This document shows, piece by piece, positions 1 through 11,647 of a stretch of 64,000 nucleotides of DNA. The DNA comes from Aurelia coerulea. Its lineage: Eukaryota; Cnidaria; Scyphozoa; Semaeostomeae; Ulmaridae. How positions within the stretch are numbered: the first letter of the stretch is position 1; each line of letters begins with the position of its first letter. The position numbers and the translations under genes are program-made. The notes under the pieces are model-generated. The model did not search any database. It was not told where the DNA came from and saw only the letters and a program-made list of their open reading frames with translations. The stretch lies in assembly GCA_039566865.1 (NCBI GenBank), contig CM076948.1:11729001-11793000 (forward strand), in the 5' to 3' direction.

Positions 1-1400
1 GGGTTTAAAAAAGGATCAAATATTATTTTTTTGGGTCAATGGTTTGTAGTTATTTCTGTAGGGTTCCTGAAATTCTGGATTACTTTTTTTGGTCTGAAAT
101 ATGGGAGAAAGTAAAAAAAAAAAAATGGGCAAAACATTATTTACAAACCAAAGTAAGATCAAGTAACATTATTAAAATCAAAATATTGAAATTTCCAAAT
201 AAATTATGAGAAATCAAATCATTTAAGGCACTTTTCCACGGATTGAAGATATTGACTTCATAACATTTAAGAATGTTAGGTCAGAGAAATAATTTTTCGG
301 GATGTATTTTCATGCTAGGAATCATTATGTTGGGTTGATGCTTTGTACCACACCAGCCTAAGCACCAATATCCTGAATATACCCGAGGATAGGGTCTATT
401 TCGTACTTCTTTACTTTTATGATATTTCTTTACTTTTAGAAAAAGACAGGCGAAGAGGGACATGGGCAGAATGCGGGAGTATCAATCAACAGAAAAGCAA
501 AAGGTGGATACTTTGTCAAAAGAGCTATAAAGCGTTACAAATCAACACAATTATTGTTTTTCATGTATTCCACTCTCCCAGAATGTATGTTGTGTTTCTT
601 TGAAAATTGAGAGTTAGGGGGAGACCACCAAGACGGGAAAGAGCAACACTCGTTTTGCTTACAATCATCTCCCATCCATGCTTTCTCCGTTTTCGAGACT
701 CATTACACATCCTCACCGCATCTATATTTCATTTTGCCCTCTTCATTTTGCATTGCTCTTTCCACTCTTTATAAACTACTGCCCTCAAACGTTTTACTGC
801 ATCGTTACTCTATATACTTTGCAGCACCTCCCAGAATCGCCTTTATTTCCGTTAGCCGAAGCTGATTGCGTTGATTGCTAATTGCGGAAGCTGATTGTGT
901 TAATTAGACCGGTGTAAAACCATATTTCTGGAGTAGTCTACTTGAAAGGCATCAGAAATATAATTAAGCTCCGCGTACAATTTAGCGATCTAAAAGCATA
1001 TACATTTTATCATAATTTTGAGTGTCTTAGGCCTGTATATGTGATTGTGGTGCGGCTAATGAGGACAAGGAGCATTTCAAGAGGATATTTTTGGCACTGT
1101 CACAAAAGTGTCGGGTGTTGACATCGCAAACCTGCATTCAGAAACCTGATGCAACTTGCTTTGTTACGGAAGCTTTAATATGAATATGATCGACAACAGG
1201 ATGATTATTGAAGCAACAATTGAAAACACAAACAGGTTAAATTGATCTTGGTTACTGGCATGCTGCCTGGGTAAGGGATGCGGTTCTTTGTCCATTCGCT
1301 CGTACACGTGGATCAACATAAAATCAATTAAAAATAACACAATCATCTAGCATCTATCAGCTCTCCTTCTTATCTTCCAGACATTTCCACGCCAAACCAT
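1..1400. other. Unassigned AT-rich sequence
   Basis: Only short chance ORFs are seen here, and no domain, terminal repeat or convincing splice pair. A pyrimidine-rich stretch ending in CAG at about 1362-1380 looks like a plus-strand splice acceptor. It lies just before the LINE remnant that starts near 1410, and no exon could be tied to it. Confidence 0.4.
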
Positions 1401-2445
1401 TCAAATTTCCCCAAAGTGCAGGACTTTCGTTGTCATTGTACCGTCCAGTTTCGACCACTTCAACCAGAACATCTGCTTAAAGCTGCACACAAATTTAAAA
1501 CATCTCATGGTTTTGGTGTAGACCATATTTCCAGTTATTTTCTAAAAAATGGAATGCCTATTTTGGCTCCTTCATTGAGCCAAATATTCAACTTATCCAT
1601 GTCTAAAGGCCTCTTTCCAGCTGACTGGAAAATTGCCAGGGTTGCACCAATTTACAAGGATGGCCCGACTGACGTGGATTCAAACTGCCGACCTATCTCG
1701 GTACTACCTTTCCTCACTGAACACCGTCGTTTGTTTTCAAAACAATCAGGATTTCGGAAGCTTCATTCAGTACTAACCTGTTTATTAAGATGTATAGCCC
1801 TCGAGTGTCAGAAAATATTCTCTGTTGTGACAACAGTATGTTTGTTATGTTCGTATTGTCCACAACAGGGGGTTCACTCTTTTAGCAACAGAGCCCTACA
1901 GATGCACTAATGATTGGTACCTGGACCTCTATAAGGGACAGTATACATCTGTCACCTTCATACACTCAAAGAAGACTTTTGACACTGTTGATTACCAAAT
2001 ATTGATAAAAAAAACTCGGTGTTTATGGAGTGGCAGGGAAAGAATTGAGTTAGTTTAAATTTTACTTGCAAAATCGTAAACAGTGTTGCAAGGTTAATGG
2101 ACACATTTCCAGTATGGGATCAACAAAATGTGGAGTACCCCAATGTTCTTGCCTTGGGCCCTTACTATTTCTGATATATATTAATGATCTTCCTCTCTCA
2201 CTAAAGTCTGGGGAGGTTAATATGTATGCAGATGATACCAGCATTCCCTACTCGTCGGACTCCATCACAAATATCAATGATGCCGTCAATGAAGATTTAG
2301 GTCGCCTTAAGAACTGGCCGGAGAGTAATAGGTTATCACTAAATGTATCGAAAACACAGAGCATGCTAATTGGTAGCCGAAATAGACTCAAAAGGATCGG
2401 CCAGTCTGAAAACCCGGAGCCAGCCCTAAAAATAGGAGAATGCTT

Positions 2446-2716
2446 AAATGCTCATCCCACAACAAGTGCTGATCAACCTGGACACCCAAGTTTTTCGCGT
2501 GTGTAACAATAGAGATTGGCTCCCAAACTTTATCACCATGATAAAATTTTTCCACTTCGAGCCTTGCTATTTATTTGAATTTTCTTTTGTCTTATCACAT
2601 TCGAAGTGGAAAAATCTTATCATGGTGATAAAGTTTGGGAGCCAACCTCTGTAGTTAAATACGCGAAAAAATTTGGGTGTCCAGGTTGATCAGCACTTGC
2701 TGTGGGATGAGCATTT
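2446..2716. repeat. Inverted duplication (foldback) inside the LINE remnant
   Basis: Two arms of about 110-120 bp read as reverse complements: 2446-2560 against roughly 2600-2716, with a loop of a few dozen bases. The right arm carries the normal RT sequence (LGVQVDQHLLWDEHL in the sense frame). The left arm is the same sequence reversed, so coding information is duplicated in antisense. The inner parts of the arms, containing TTTATCACCATGATAAA, are not LINE sequence. Confidence 0.8.
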
Positions 2717-3643
2717 GAGAATTATTACCAAAAAAAATTTCTCGAGGAATAGGAATGCTGAAATACTAAAAAAAATACCTCCCATTACAGACCATCCAAA
2801 GGATGTATAAGAGCCTCGTAGAGCCATACTTCAGATATTGCTCACCTGTTTGGGGTAACTGTGGTATTACGGCACTTCAAAAATTGCATAAGCTGCGAAA
2901 TAGAGCAGCCAGGGTAGTCACAAATAGGTCCCTGTGACGCCTCTTCGCTACCCCTTATTAAACAACTCGGTTAGTTAACAAATGATAGATTTTGAAACAA
3001 CGAAAATTGTTCATAAGTCAATGCACAATGAAGTGCCTGACTATCTGCAAGGTCTGTTTACAAGAGTCTCTGATAAAGACGTTAGGAAATTACGCAATTC
3101 CAAACTGGAGTTGAACCTTCCGCTGTTGAAAACATCCCTAGGACAAAAGAGCTTTCCATTCAGGGGAGCCAAACTTTGGAACAAATTTGGTTCTGAAGCC
3201 AAAACTAAAAAGAGCTTTTCTGCTTTTAAGAAAGCTGTCACGTGAAACACAAAGATATATTGATTCTACATTTCCTTTTTATTCAATTACTTTAGATTTG
3301 AAATAGCATGAGAGTGCGACGAAACTAGTATTTGGTGATTTTCACGTTGATCTTTTCAGCAGTTACTGGTGAGTTACTAACTTATTTCTTCCCTTTCAGG
3401 TTTTAAGGTTAATTCGGTTTTGTCTTACAGGATTTAACAGTTTTGCTCTTGTTACAGGCTTGTTTTGGTTATTGTTTCTATTACAGGAGTTAATAGTCTT
3501 CATTCTACTGATTTCGGTGTTTTTGTTGCGTTTATGGGTTTAATATGGAGTCCGTAATTTAAGGCTATTTTTAAATTTTGTATCACGAATCATTTGTTTG
3601 AAATAGCATTGTAATTAGGGTTTATATTCTTTTTGCTTAATTG

Positions 3644-3696
3644 ACAGGGCAAGCTGTAAAGCAGTATTTATATATTTATTGATGCTTCTACCCTGT
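3644..3696 (+). promoter_or_regulatory. LINE 3'-terminal hairpin
   Basis: ACAGGG at 3644-3649 can pair with CCCTGT at 3691-3696. The core between them contains CTGTAAAGCAG, which is also found in the 3' hairpins of the 11.7, 26.8, 34.9 and 37.7 kb copies. In related LINEs such hairpins are the site the reverse transcriptase recognises; that role is inferred here. Confidence 0.6.
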
Positions 3697-3722
3697 ATAA
3701 AGAAGTAAAAATGAAATGAAAA

Positions 3723-4528
3723 TTAAAGCGATTGGATTGGAACAGCCAGTCCCTTTCTTTTCTTATGTATGAGTCGAGGTGATAAAACCTCTTGATAAAA
3801 CCTCTTTTGAATTTTACAACTTATTTCGCACCATGAAAACTCGTTGCATGAATGCAAAAAGTAGTATACCATAGAAACTTCCTTTGAGTATTGTAATATG
3901 AATTTAAGTGCGTAAAAAAACGTTAGTAGATCTTTTTTAATTCACATAGAAACCGAAGAAGCCTTGAATCTTGAACGAAATAAACTGTGACGGAAAGACA
4001 ACAGCAAGAACAATTGAAAAGGTAGATTTTTGGCGTTTTAGGGTCATTCTTACAACAATCACTAAAGGTTCAGTGCTACATCGGTTTGTGTGTGAATGAG
4101 AGAGAGGCAATAACTCCTCGAAACCCGGAGATCTTGTAACCGACATATAAACTTCTATGCCCAAACATCTGGAAAGTAGATTTCTTCAATAAAATTCGGA
4201 AAATCTCAAGCAGTTTGTTGCCCTCATTGCATTTTATGAAGGAGGTAAAATTTAGAAAAAATTTCACGGGTTTCTTGTGTTCTTCGCTTATTCGCCGTCT
4301 GATTGGTCCATGAAAATGAAGCTTTGGAGTTTTTCGGCCATTGGCCACTAGCAAAAATCGGCGGAAACATTAGATTAATGTGCTGACCAGATGGCTTTGT
4401 GTCTACTTATACCAAGAGCAGCAAAGCATTTATGTATCTATATTAGTTAGTTATAATTTATAAATAATGAATTAAAAACAAACAAACCTAGCAAAGTTTC
4501 TTGGCTGCCTGATCAAGGGCAATAATGC
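3723..4528. other. Unassigned sequence
   Basis: No domain or repeat end was recognised. A minus-strand open frame of 92 codons at 4076-4354 has no known motif and no clear splice sites, so it is not called as a gene. Confidence 0.35.
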
Positions 4529-5465
4529 ACTGTTGATGTGGCTTATATGATGACCAAACCGGCATTCTTACCCATTGTGTTGTTTCACTTCCACGGGATT
4601 GCGACAAAAGGCTCATAATGTGGCTTTTTCTACCGGGTGTCTCAAAAAAAAGTACTCCGGTTTAAAAAATCACCAAAAATCAACTATCAAACCTTTGATA
4701 AAATTTTCTTTTTCACTTGCTTTGTCAAGGAACCAAAAATATTTCTAGATAATAAAATTTTGCTTTTGATACAACAAGGTAGAAAAATTACAGGTTGAAA
4801 AACCTTATTTTGAGCTATGGTTTTTAAGCAAAATACTCAATCTTGCCTAAAATTCAAACTTTCAAATTTTATAACATCATTTAAGTCTCTAATGACAGTG
4901 AGCATTTCTTTCTGTCATTCATGACTAAATTAGAAGCTTTTACATGCACGAAAATTTGATCTGGCAATCACCAGTGATTTTTTGCAGTATGATTCAAAAC
5001 CAGGTAACCCCAAAAAGAGATACGTTTGCTAATTTATAAACCTATTATAAATTTGCTATATCTGGGAAAATAATTTGGTCCTTGATCTACTTGACAAAAA
5101 AAGAAAATTTAAGATCGGTTGTGTAAACAAATTTTGGTGATTTTTCAAACGGGAGTACTTTTTTTGGGACACCCGGTAGCTGCTGAAGATCGGTCGCATG
5201 AGTAACATTACTCCGTTTCTTATCTAGTAGAATTTTGAGTGGAAGTTTGAAATGAGGAGCATCGCTGCGTAGGAGCTCAGGGGTGAAATAACGTTCGTAC
5301 TTATGTTTTAAATAATTGCGGCATTCAATCAAAGTTGTGCGTAACGAGAAGAACAAAGGAGAAACAACGTTATCAAGCTTTTCTCGCAATCCCGTGGAAG
5401 AGCAACAACACAACAGGCAAGAATGCAGTTTTTATCATAATAAGGCCACATCAACGGTGCGGTCT
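4529..5465. repeat. Imperfect inverted repeat flanking a long-TIR element
   Basis: About 95 bp at 4529-4622 reappears inverted at about 5371-5465. Both arms share CTTCCACGGGATTGCGA and GTTGATGTGGC. The arms enclose the TA-flanked element at 4633-5176 and about 190 bp of extra sequence on the right side. This may be the outer end of an older element into which the inner one inserted. Confidence 0.5.
4633..5176. mobile_element. Long-TIR MITE, CCGGGTG family, TA target
   Basis: The ends are inverted copies (left CCGGGTGTCTCAAAAAAAAG, right CTTTTTTTGGGACACCCGG), and similarity continues inward for at least 60 bp. TA stands on both sides (4631-4632, 5177-5178), as expected for Tc1/mariner-type insertion. 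No transposase frame is present, so the copy is non-autonomous. Related ends occur at 42.8, 44.4, 48.0, 62.3 and 64.0 kb. Confidence 0.75.
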
Positions 5466-5693
5466 GATGTCAAATAAGCAAATAATTCTTTGGCATACCT
5501 GGTTCTTTGTTGAACTATTGCTAAACGCAAGACTGCACATTTTGACAAATGTTAAACGTCAAAACACTGCGGAAAATCTGAAAAAATTATGCACTCAAAC
5601 ATTTCACTGAGGTTTGCTCAGTTGCTGGGCAAAAAGCCTTATGTTTAAAAAAACATGTCTAAGCGACAGCGTAGAAGAGACAGAATAACTCAC

Positions 5694-5949
5694 AAGATCT
5701 TTGTCTGTTAGCTCGATTGTACGCTTGATCTCATCTTCATTTTGAAGTCTCTTTTTCAACCTTTCATTTTCAGCAATTTGGTCAGTGAGACGGTTTTGCA
5801 CTTGAAGTAGATCCTTATCTCGTTTTTCTAAACTACTAGCAGCCTCATTGGTGACATTTGAGTCGTCATGAAGGAACTTTGATATCAGCTCTTCAGCTAC
5901 AGCTTGGAATTTAGCGTTAGTTTGCAGTGACCCTGATCCATTCCAATAT
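5694..5949 (-). CDS. Candidate internal exon A of a split coiled-coil gene
   Basis: On the minus strand a 256-bp open segment begins after a pyrimidine-rich acceptor (TTATTTCTCTACAG, ending at 5950). It ends at a consensus donor (GTGAGT, starting at 5693). It encodes about 85 residues starting YWNGSGSLQTNAKF and turning into a charged heptad-like helix (LEKRDKDLLQVQ, NERLKKRLQNEDE), so a coiled coil is likely. Its first base completes a codon begun in another exon, and the candidate exon at 29123-29208 leaves exactly two bases, giving Lys. It ends on a codon boundary. The next exon downstream was not found. The product is not recognised. Confidence 0.6.
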
Positions 5950-6341
5950 CTGTAGAGAAATAATTGCAAACGGATTCACAGCAGAATGGATCTACTTTGC
6001 TGCATATAACCTTACAGCACGGACAAAATGAAAGCCAAACATCGCGGATCAAACTTGCAGAGCTAGAGAAAAGAACAATGCTAAGAACAACTGCTGAATA
6101 CTGCTACTGCTATGAAAAGAAATGCTGCTGAAAGAATCTTCTACCTTTTCATTGCCAAGGCGACGGAAGCATTGCAGTTTGTCCAGTATTGTGACCGTCC
6201 TTTGACTAATGCATCATTCCGAAGAACAATGGCTTGCAAAACAGAAACTCGTTGCTCAAAATAGCAAACGGAGTGTAAATTAAAGAGGCTGGGTCACGAA
6301 AAGTAAACAAACTTCTTTCGAAAGGACAATTTGCAGTTTTT

Positions 6342-6937
6342 TTGACAGGCCATATCACACATATTTCCCACTATTTTTCTCAAAATGAAAATGCTATTTT
6401 GAAGATGGACTTCGGAAATAAACAAACGAAACATTCCTATGTTGAAGAGATTGCAAAGATATTGGTGGCTTTTAGCAGTAATTTTATTGTGGATTCACAA
6501 CATAGATATAAAATGCAAAACGAAAACGAGGCCATGTTTGCAATCCGGTCAAGTTTCCGCTTCGAGCGTGGCCTAAAAAGCTGCGAGAAACGGATAAGCA
6601 TTCTGGAGCTTTTCAAAAGCCCTTTTGCAAATCGTGGAAACTATTTTAAGTTGGAGAATCTGTTTAACGTTACACTGGCACTTCTTTCCTTTGCCCTGAC
6701 AACAAGGATATTTACAAGCAGAGCAATCAATATGAATTTAGGCATATTATAGCTGATGATGTGATGTTTTTCCACAACAAGAACAGAAAAACATACAATT
6801 TCACCGTATCATATGAAGATATTTTTGCAGACAGAGGAGACATTTTATTTTCCGAAATGACTAAATTCTTTCAGCAGCTTAGTGTAACAATGGCCTACGA
6901 GTCAAGTTTAAACCCACCAATAAAACTGAACTGTTGA
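6342..6937 (+). pseudogene. Degenerate coding-like segment, unknown
   Basis: Two overlapping plus-strand frames look like one broken protein. The first runs 6342-6752 (HYFSQNENAILKMDFG to INMNLGIL). The second opens near 6720 and runs to a stop at 6937 (HIIADDVMFFHNKN to NPPIKLNC). A single frameshift near 6725 would connect them. No known motif was recognised, and the first frame has no ATG at its start. It could be an old transposase remnant, or chance. Confidence 0.3.
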
Positions 6938-6939
6938 AA

Positions 6940-8356
6940 TGATGTTGAAACAGGCCTTCAAGGGGATCATCCTATCTATCTATGTGTCCAGCTGGATGTG
7001 TCAAGAAAGAACTTCTATGAAAGTCCAGCACCTCCAGGATTTCAGAGAACATTGGCTCCAATTTGTTTTCAAACGCCAAGCTTTGTCTTTTGCAAAGAAG
7101 ATATCTGAAGCACACTTTCAATCTTGATGAGAACCAACAATCAAAAGCAAATTTCACCAAGATAATATAAGGCATGCATGCATTTTTCAAAAAGATTTGA
7201 AAATTTCCAAAAAATCAAGTGTTTAGCAAACTTTTAACCAATTAACTTTTGAAGCTCATTATGCATATGTTAATCACTTGAAAAGGATAACTTCTCTGCG
7301 CAATTTGCAAAGTTTGCAGTTGGTAACTGTTGATGGAACAAGGACTTCATATCAAGAAATTCAACTTTGAAAGCAAGACAATATATTTGAATTTGGGTAC
7401 ATTTTACAAAAGGCAAAATTAGTAATTGACGGGAATGACCTAAGTTAAAAGATGAGATCTCACAGGTTATAAACATCCTATTGTATTCTATAATCCAACG
7501 TGGCAAAAGAAAGCAAAGCCAAAGAAAACAATAGAGTGTTTCGGTTTCTCTTTGTCCTATTTATAGATGGATGCCATATAGCTGAGGTCATTCACTTGAA
7601 TATGTGAGAATAACATTTAAAAAGAACAATGAAAGATAACAGTGGAATTTCTTGTTGTTCTTAGTCTTGCCCAGGGTGAATCTGAGTGCCTATTTTCGGG
7701 AGATCTTCGGTGCAGGGAAATAACTCATCTGATTTTTGGCGCATATTTCTGGCGTAGAAAGAGACCTAAAACAATGGGCAATCCAATGTCTCACTGTATT
7801 AAACAATAGATATCAATTATTCTTTGGCGCACACTGGCGCACTAAGTCACTACACTCGGAAACATTCGGCGCAGAGCAATTGAGAGATTCACCCAGGAGT
7901 CTTGCCACCAGATCTCCATTAAAATAAAAAACAGTTAAAAAGGTATAATGTTTTGGTTGATTTGATAACTTTGTAACCACTTATCTCAAGTATAGTTTCA
8001 GGTTCAAAGTAAACAAAATGAAAAGTAGGGACAAGATATCTTTTTCTTATGAACGCACCACAAATTGTTGCTTAAATCAGGTACTGTATTATAGCAGTAT
8101 TATAGTAACCTGTGAAGCAATTTTTGTAACCATTCTGAACTGTTGATCTTTTGTGAAGAACACACACAAAGAAGTGCTATTTTCATTCTTGTTTTTCAAT
8201 ACACAAGCACAAGTTTCATAAAAAAAACTTCATCAAAGTAACTGAATTCATTGATATCACACTGTAAACCTCAATGCAACGAAAAAAGCAAAATGAAATT
8301 TTTACCAACAGGCATTTTACTTCCTCTAATCATTTGATAATAATAACCCAACAGAT
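6940..8356. other. Unassigned AT-rich sequence
   Basis: Only short chance frames are seen, with no terminal repeats and no splice-bounded exon that I could support. Confidence 0.35.
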
Positions 8357-9075
8357 ATACACGCATTTTTTATAAGAAACTAAGATCCAGGGTTGGTAGG
8401 CAGTTTCGTAAATTTTTGGGCCATTTTGCTTCCAAAGTTTCTTAGGTGTTTCTTATATTTTTAATGCGGGAAGTGTAGAGTTAATTTTAGTTTGTCTAAA
8501 GGGTCCCAAACTACTTAGTAAGATGTCCAAATATAAGTAAATAAGATAATTTGCACTCAAAATACCTGTACCAAAAACGCTGGGGAGATAACTGGGAAAG
8601 CTAGGATTTCCTAGGATTCCCCAGTTTCCCTAACTTTTTCATCAAAACGAATTTCAAGCTGGGAATTCTGTTTCCCAGGAAGCTGGGGATGGGAATCAGT
8701 ACCCAAAGAGCTGGGAAATGTTCCCAAAAAATTCCATTATATTCCACTATTTCCCAGCTTTCCTAGGAATTTGGCTCTTTTTCCCACCTGTTTTTATCCT
8801 AGGAATCCTTGAAAGCTAGGGAATTTTGCCCAGAAATTACCCAGAAAAATTCTACAAATTCCTGGGTATTTCCCAGTTTTTTTAGTATGGGTAATGTCCA
8901 AACAGTTGCTTTAACTGTACAGTGTCAAAATATTTTTGAGTGTGATAGGAAACTTAAGACACTGCAAATTACAAGAGCTTCTTTGCTTTTTAATTCAGGT
9001 AGGGTTGTTTCTTAACTTTCAAAAACTTGAGCCTTTTGTTTCTTATAAGCTGTTTCTTATAAAAAATATGTGTAC
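8357..9075. mobile_element. MITE with TTTCTTATAAGAAAC-type ends
   Basis: The left end reads ACACGCATTTTTTATAAGAAAC inward. The right end is its imperfect inverse (GTTTCTTATAAAAAATATGTGTACG). A second GTTTCTTA motif lies inside each end. Related ends occur at 9.87, 11.38/13.1, 14.65 and 21.54/21.98 kb. The middle (8570-8895) is a peculiar field of CTGGGAA and TTCCCAG motifs. No coding capacity is seen. Confidence 0.6.
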
Positions 9076-9869
9076 GTTGCATACAGTTGAATCATACATT
9101 TCCCTTTTTATTTCTTCTTTGGAGTAGTCTAGAGTTCAACTTACAACCATCAATCACAACTGAACAATGTCAAAAACGTTAAAAAAACATATGTTTTACT
9201 TTCTTGTCAAATCTATTTGGTTGCCAAAGTCCATGGGGTCCATTGTCCTGATGATGATAAACCTGCAAAGAATTGAGGAAAAGTCCATTTTTGCACCTGG
9301 CACAGTTTGGAAATCATAACCTTGAATTACAGTACTTGATAGTATTTGATGATAGTTCAAAAGTCCTCTGACATTGAAAGTATTAAGAAATGTCCCACAG
9401 AGGAGTGGAAGTTCTAAACTCAAAAGCAGAGTGTTGTGCTGTCTCTCAGATGTTTGCTAGCCTCAATTTCTATGAACTGCCACATCAATGCTAATTTGAT
9501 AAAGGTAGGATCTTTTTGTCAGAAAATTCAAATATTATGACAAGACTCTTTCACAAATATTTTGCAATTTTCCAGGGCAACTATCACATGGCTCTAGAGC
9601 AATAAATTTCTGCTCCCTTTTACCTGAAGCCCTGACGTGCATATTTATTTAGATGTGTTAATTGGAGTCAATCAATTTGATGTAAGGTTTTGACAAAAGA
9701 TTCAGTATCATAGACTGACTTGATACAGATTCTTGCTAGTGTGAAGACATGTATTATACCTTGCTCTTCCATTTTTTGAGAAAAAAGACATCCATATATA
9801 GAGAAGTTATCTGTATGGATAATGGATATGCGCAGTAATCATGTTCATGATGAGAAATTTGGTAACTGT

Positions 9870-9945
9870 CAAATATGCATATTTTGTATAAGAAACTAAG
9901 AAGTTGGGCCAGAACTGAATGTTTCTTATAACTAATCCTGATTTT
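9870..9945. mobile_element. Partial end of the TTTCTTATAAGAAAC MITE family
   Basis: GTATAAGAAACTAAGAAGTTGGGCC followed by GTTTCTTATAAC resembles the left end of the 8357-9075 element. The partner end was not found. Confidence 0.4.
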
Positions 9946-10503
9946 GAGTACTCAGAGATTCTTCATGTTCATTACCTGTAGGCCTAGTATGCCCTTGCGA
10001 ACATTTCAAAATAAAGCTTTTTTGTCTTCAGATCGGATGAGCCTATAGTAAAGGCCTATCTTCATGTGATTCCATCACAAACATATGGTCAAATGGGCCT
10101 AAGCAATGGCTCAAAAAGTCGATTTTTGAATTGCAAAAAAACGGTACTTTGCAAATTTTCCCAAAGAATCGAAGTGTAGACCACCAATCACTGATATATT
10201 CATTTTGCAAATTTACCAGTCTGCTTTTGGGGCAGGGTAGGAATTTTTTTCTTTTATAACAGAAAGGCAGATATGTTCTGGGCATGGTGTCAAAGCATTA
10301 AAATTGGAGACAACAAATTTTTGTATGGCATGTTTGTACGAGATGACGAGGGGCAATGACGAAATGGAAATCGACATCTAACATATTTCACCATTCTCTG
10401 GACGTCTGCACTCGACTTTAAATCACAACAGATTAAAATCATGTGTGTTTGACGTCAAAGTAGCCATTCTGTAGAAATTTCTCCCGGTCGTCACTTGCAC
10501 AAA
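9946..10503. other. Unassigned; partial direct repeat with the downstream 10.5 kb segment
   Basis: The segment at 10139-10250 (CTTTGCAAATTTTCCC followed by TTTTGGGGCAGGG) is loosely repeated at 10523-10615. No coding function is seen. Confidence 0.35.
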
Positions 10504-10551
10504 CTAAGACGATTTTTGGCAAACTTTGCAAATTTTCCTGGGAGACTCACC

Positions 10552-10865
10552 TGGTGCGCCATGTTCATTGCATTCTGTAATTTCACTCCACCAAGACTTT
10601 TTTTGGGGCAGGGGCCAGTTTTTCTGCAAAAGAGTTTTTTCTGATACGATTTTTTGTGTCAAATTCCCGTCATTTCTTGGGTTTTTCCTTGACGTAAAAA
10701 TGCATCTTCTCGGAGGAATTTCGGCTCTCCAAGACAGCTTTGCTGTCGTTCGGGGCCTGCCTCGTCGCTCCAAATGTTTTCATGACGTTCAATGGCGGCC
10801 GCCCATAAGATCGGGGCATCAACTGCGCAGCCGTAGCTTGCAGGCGCAGACGCCATCTTGTGCAA
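10552..10865 (-). promoter_or_regulatory. CpG-rich segment with strong start and donor, possible 5' exon
   Basis: On the minus strand a locally GC- and CpG-rich stretch (about 10740-10880, containing GCGGCCGCC) holds an ATG in a very good context (AAGATGGCG, about 10856). It is followed by a perfect-looking donor, CCAG then GTGAGTCTCC, at 10551. The frame from that ATG stops after about 65 codons (at 10659), before the donor. The segment could therefore be a non-coding first exon with an upstream ORF, or the decayed 5' end of a gene. No downstream exon was identified. Confidence 0.35.
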
Positions 10866-11317
10866 GACGGGAAGGAAGAGCGTTTCCGGTCAGCCTCGTT
10901 TTGCATTTTATATCTATGTTTGGATTCACCCTATCCACCAAAATTTGTCCAGAACACAATGGCACGTGTGGGCAACGATATAGATTATAGAGATAACAGG
11001 TTTGTTTACGGTTACATGACCTAGCCCATTTCAATCAGCAATTTCTCTGAACCACAACCTGCGACTGCAAATGAGGGGAGACTGGATTTTCAAGGCATCG
11101 ACATGTTTCATTTTCGTCTTAATTTAACACAAACGGAACTCTGAAATGAATTGAAGCGAACTGAAGCAAATTTGAAAATGCCTGCAGTGATTAAATCTGC
11201 TTGTAAACGCAGTCAGTTCACTTAAATTTTTCTCTCATCAAGCAGTTTTCTGAGGCGTATTGAAAAGCAGGGCCCGTTGCACCTCAAGCCTTGTTATCAA
11301 GTAGATATACCAAAGAA

Positions 11318-11384
11318 ATGATGCTCTGAAGCAGCTTTTAATATATGGTGATCAAGAACTTCCTAATGACTTGAACAGAAATAT
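11318..11384 (+). pseudogene. C-terminal scrap of the 31.3-kb LINE family
   Basis: The translation DALKQLLIYGDQELPNDLNR matches the last part of the protein encoded at 34150-34215. It is cut off by the left end of the MITE beginning near 11383. Confidence 0.6.
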
Positions 11385-11647
11385 ACACGTTTTTTTACAA
11401 GAAACTTGAATCAGCACTTAGTACCAAAAGTTTCTTAATTTCGCATGAAAATTTCGGTGTTTTAGTAGGAAAAGTTTCTTAATTAGTTTCTTATTTTTTG
11501 GGCCTAAAATTGTGGTATTGTTCGAAGTTGAGCCTTCTTCTCGACAAAGGGCTTCCATTTTGCATTGACATTGTCATCAAGAAGAAGCCATGCACATCAA
11601 GGCAAACATTTACCAATTTTGCAGTCAAGAAAAGATGAAGGTACTTG

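Larger units (their letters stand above)
1410..3722 (+). pseudogene. Broken CR1/L2-like LINE copy, reverse transcriptase remnant with 3' hairpin
   Basis: Three separate reading blocks belong to one non-LTR reverse transcriptase. The block at 1416-1730 has the fingers region ending in the RPISVLPFL motif. The block at 2066-2440 has a degraded motif B (GVPQCSCLGPLLF) and an intact MYADDTS catalytic motif. The block at 2982-3245 is the C-terminal region with the FRGAKLWN motif. Frameshifts, stops and a missing motif A region separate them, and a 270-bp inverted duplication interrupts the gene at 2446-2716. After the stop at 3243 lies about 480 bp of 3' UTR, ending in a hairpin (3644-3696) and a short AAATG-rich tail near 3722. 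No target duplication was found. The copy is dead and old, and belongs to the same family as the copies at 11.7, 26.8, 34.9 and 37.7 kb. Confidence 0.85.

Noticed and set aside
5087..5413. 108-codon minus-strand frame
   Set aside because: It runs into the terminal repeat of the 4633-5176 element. The remaining part has no motif or clear splice signals.
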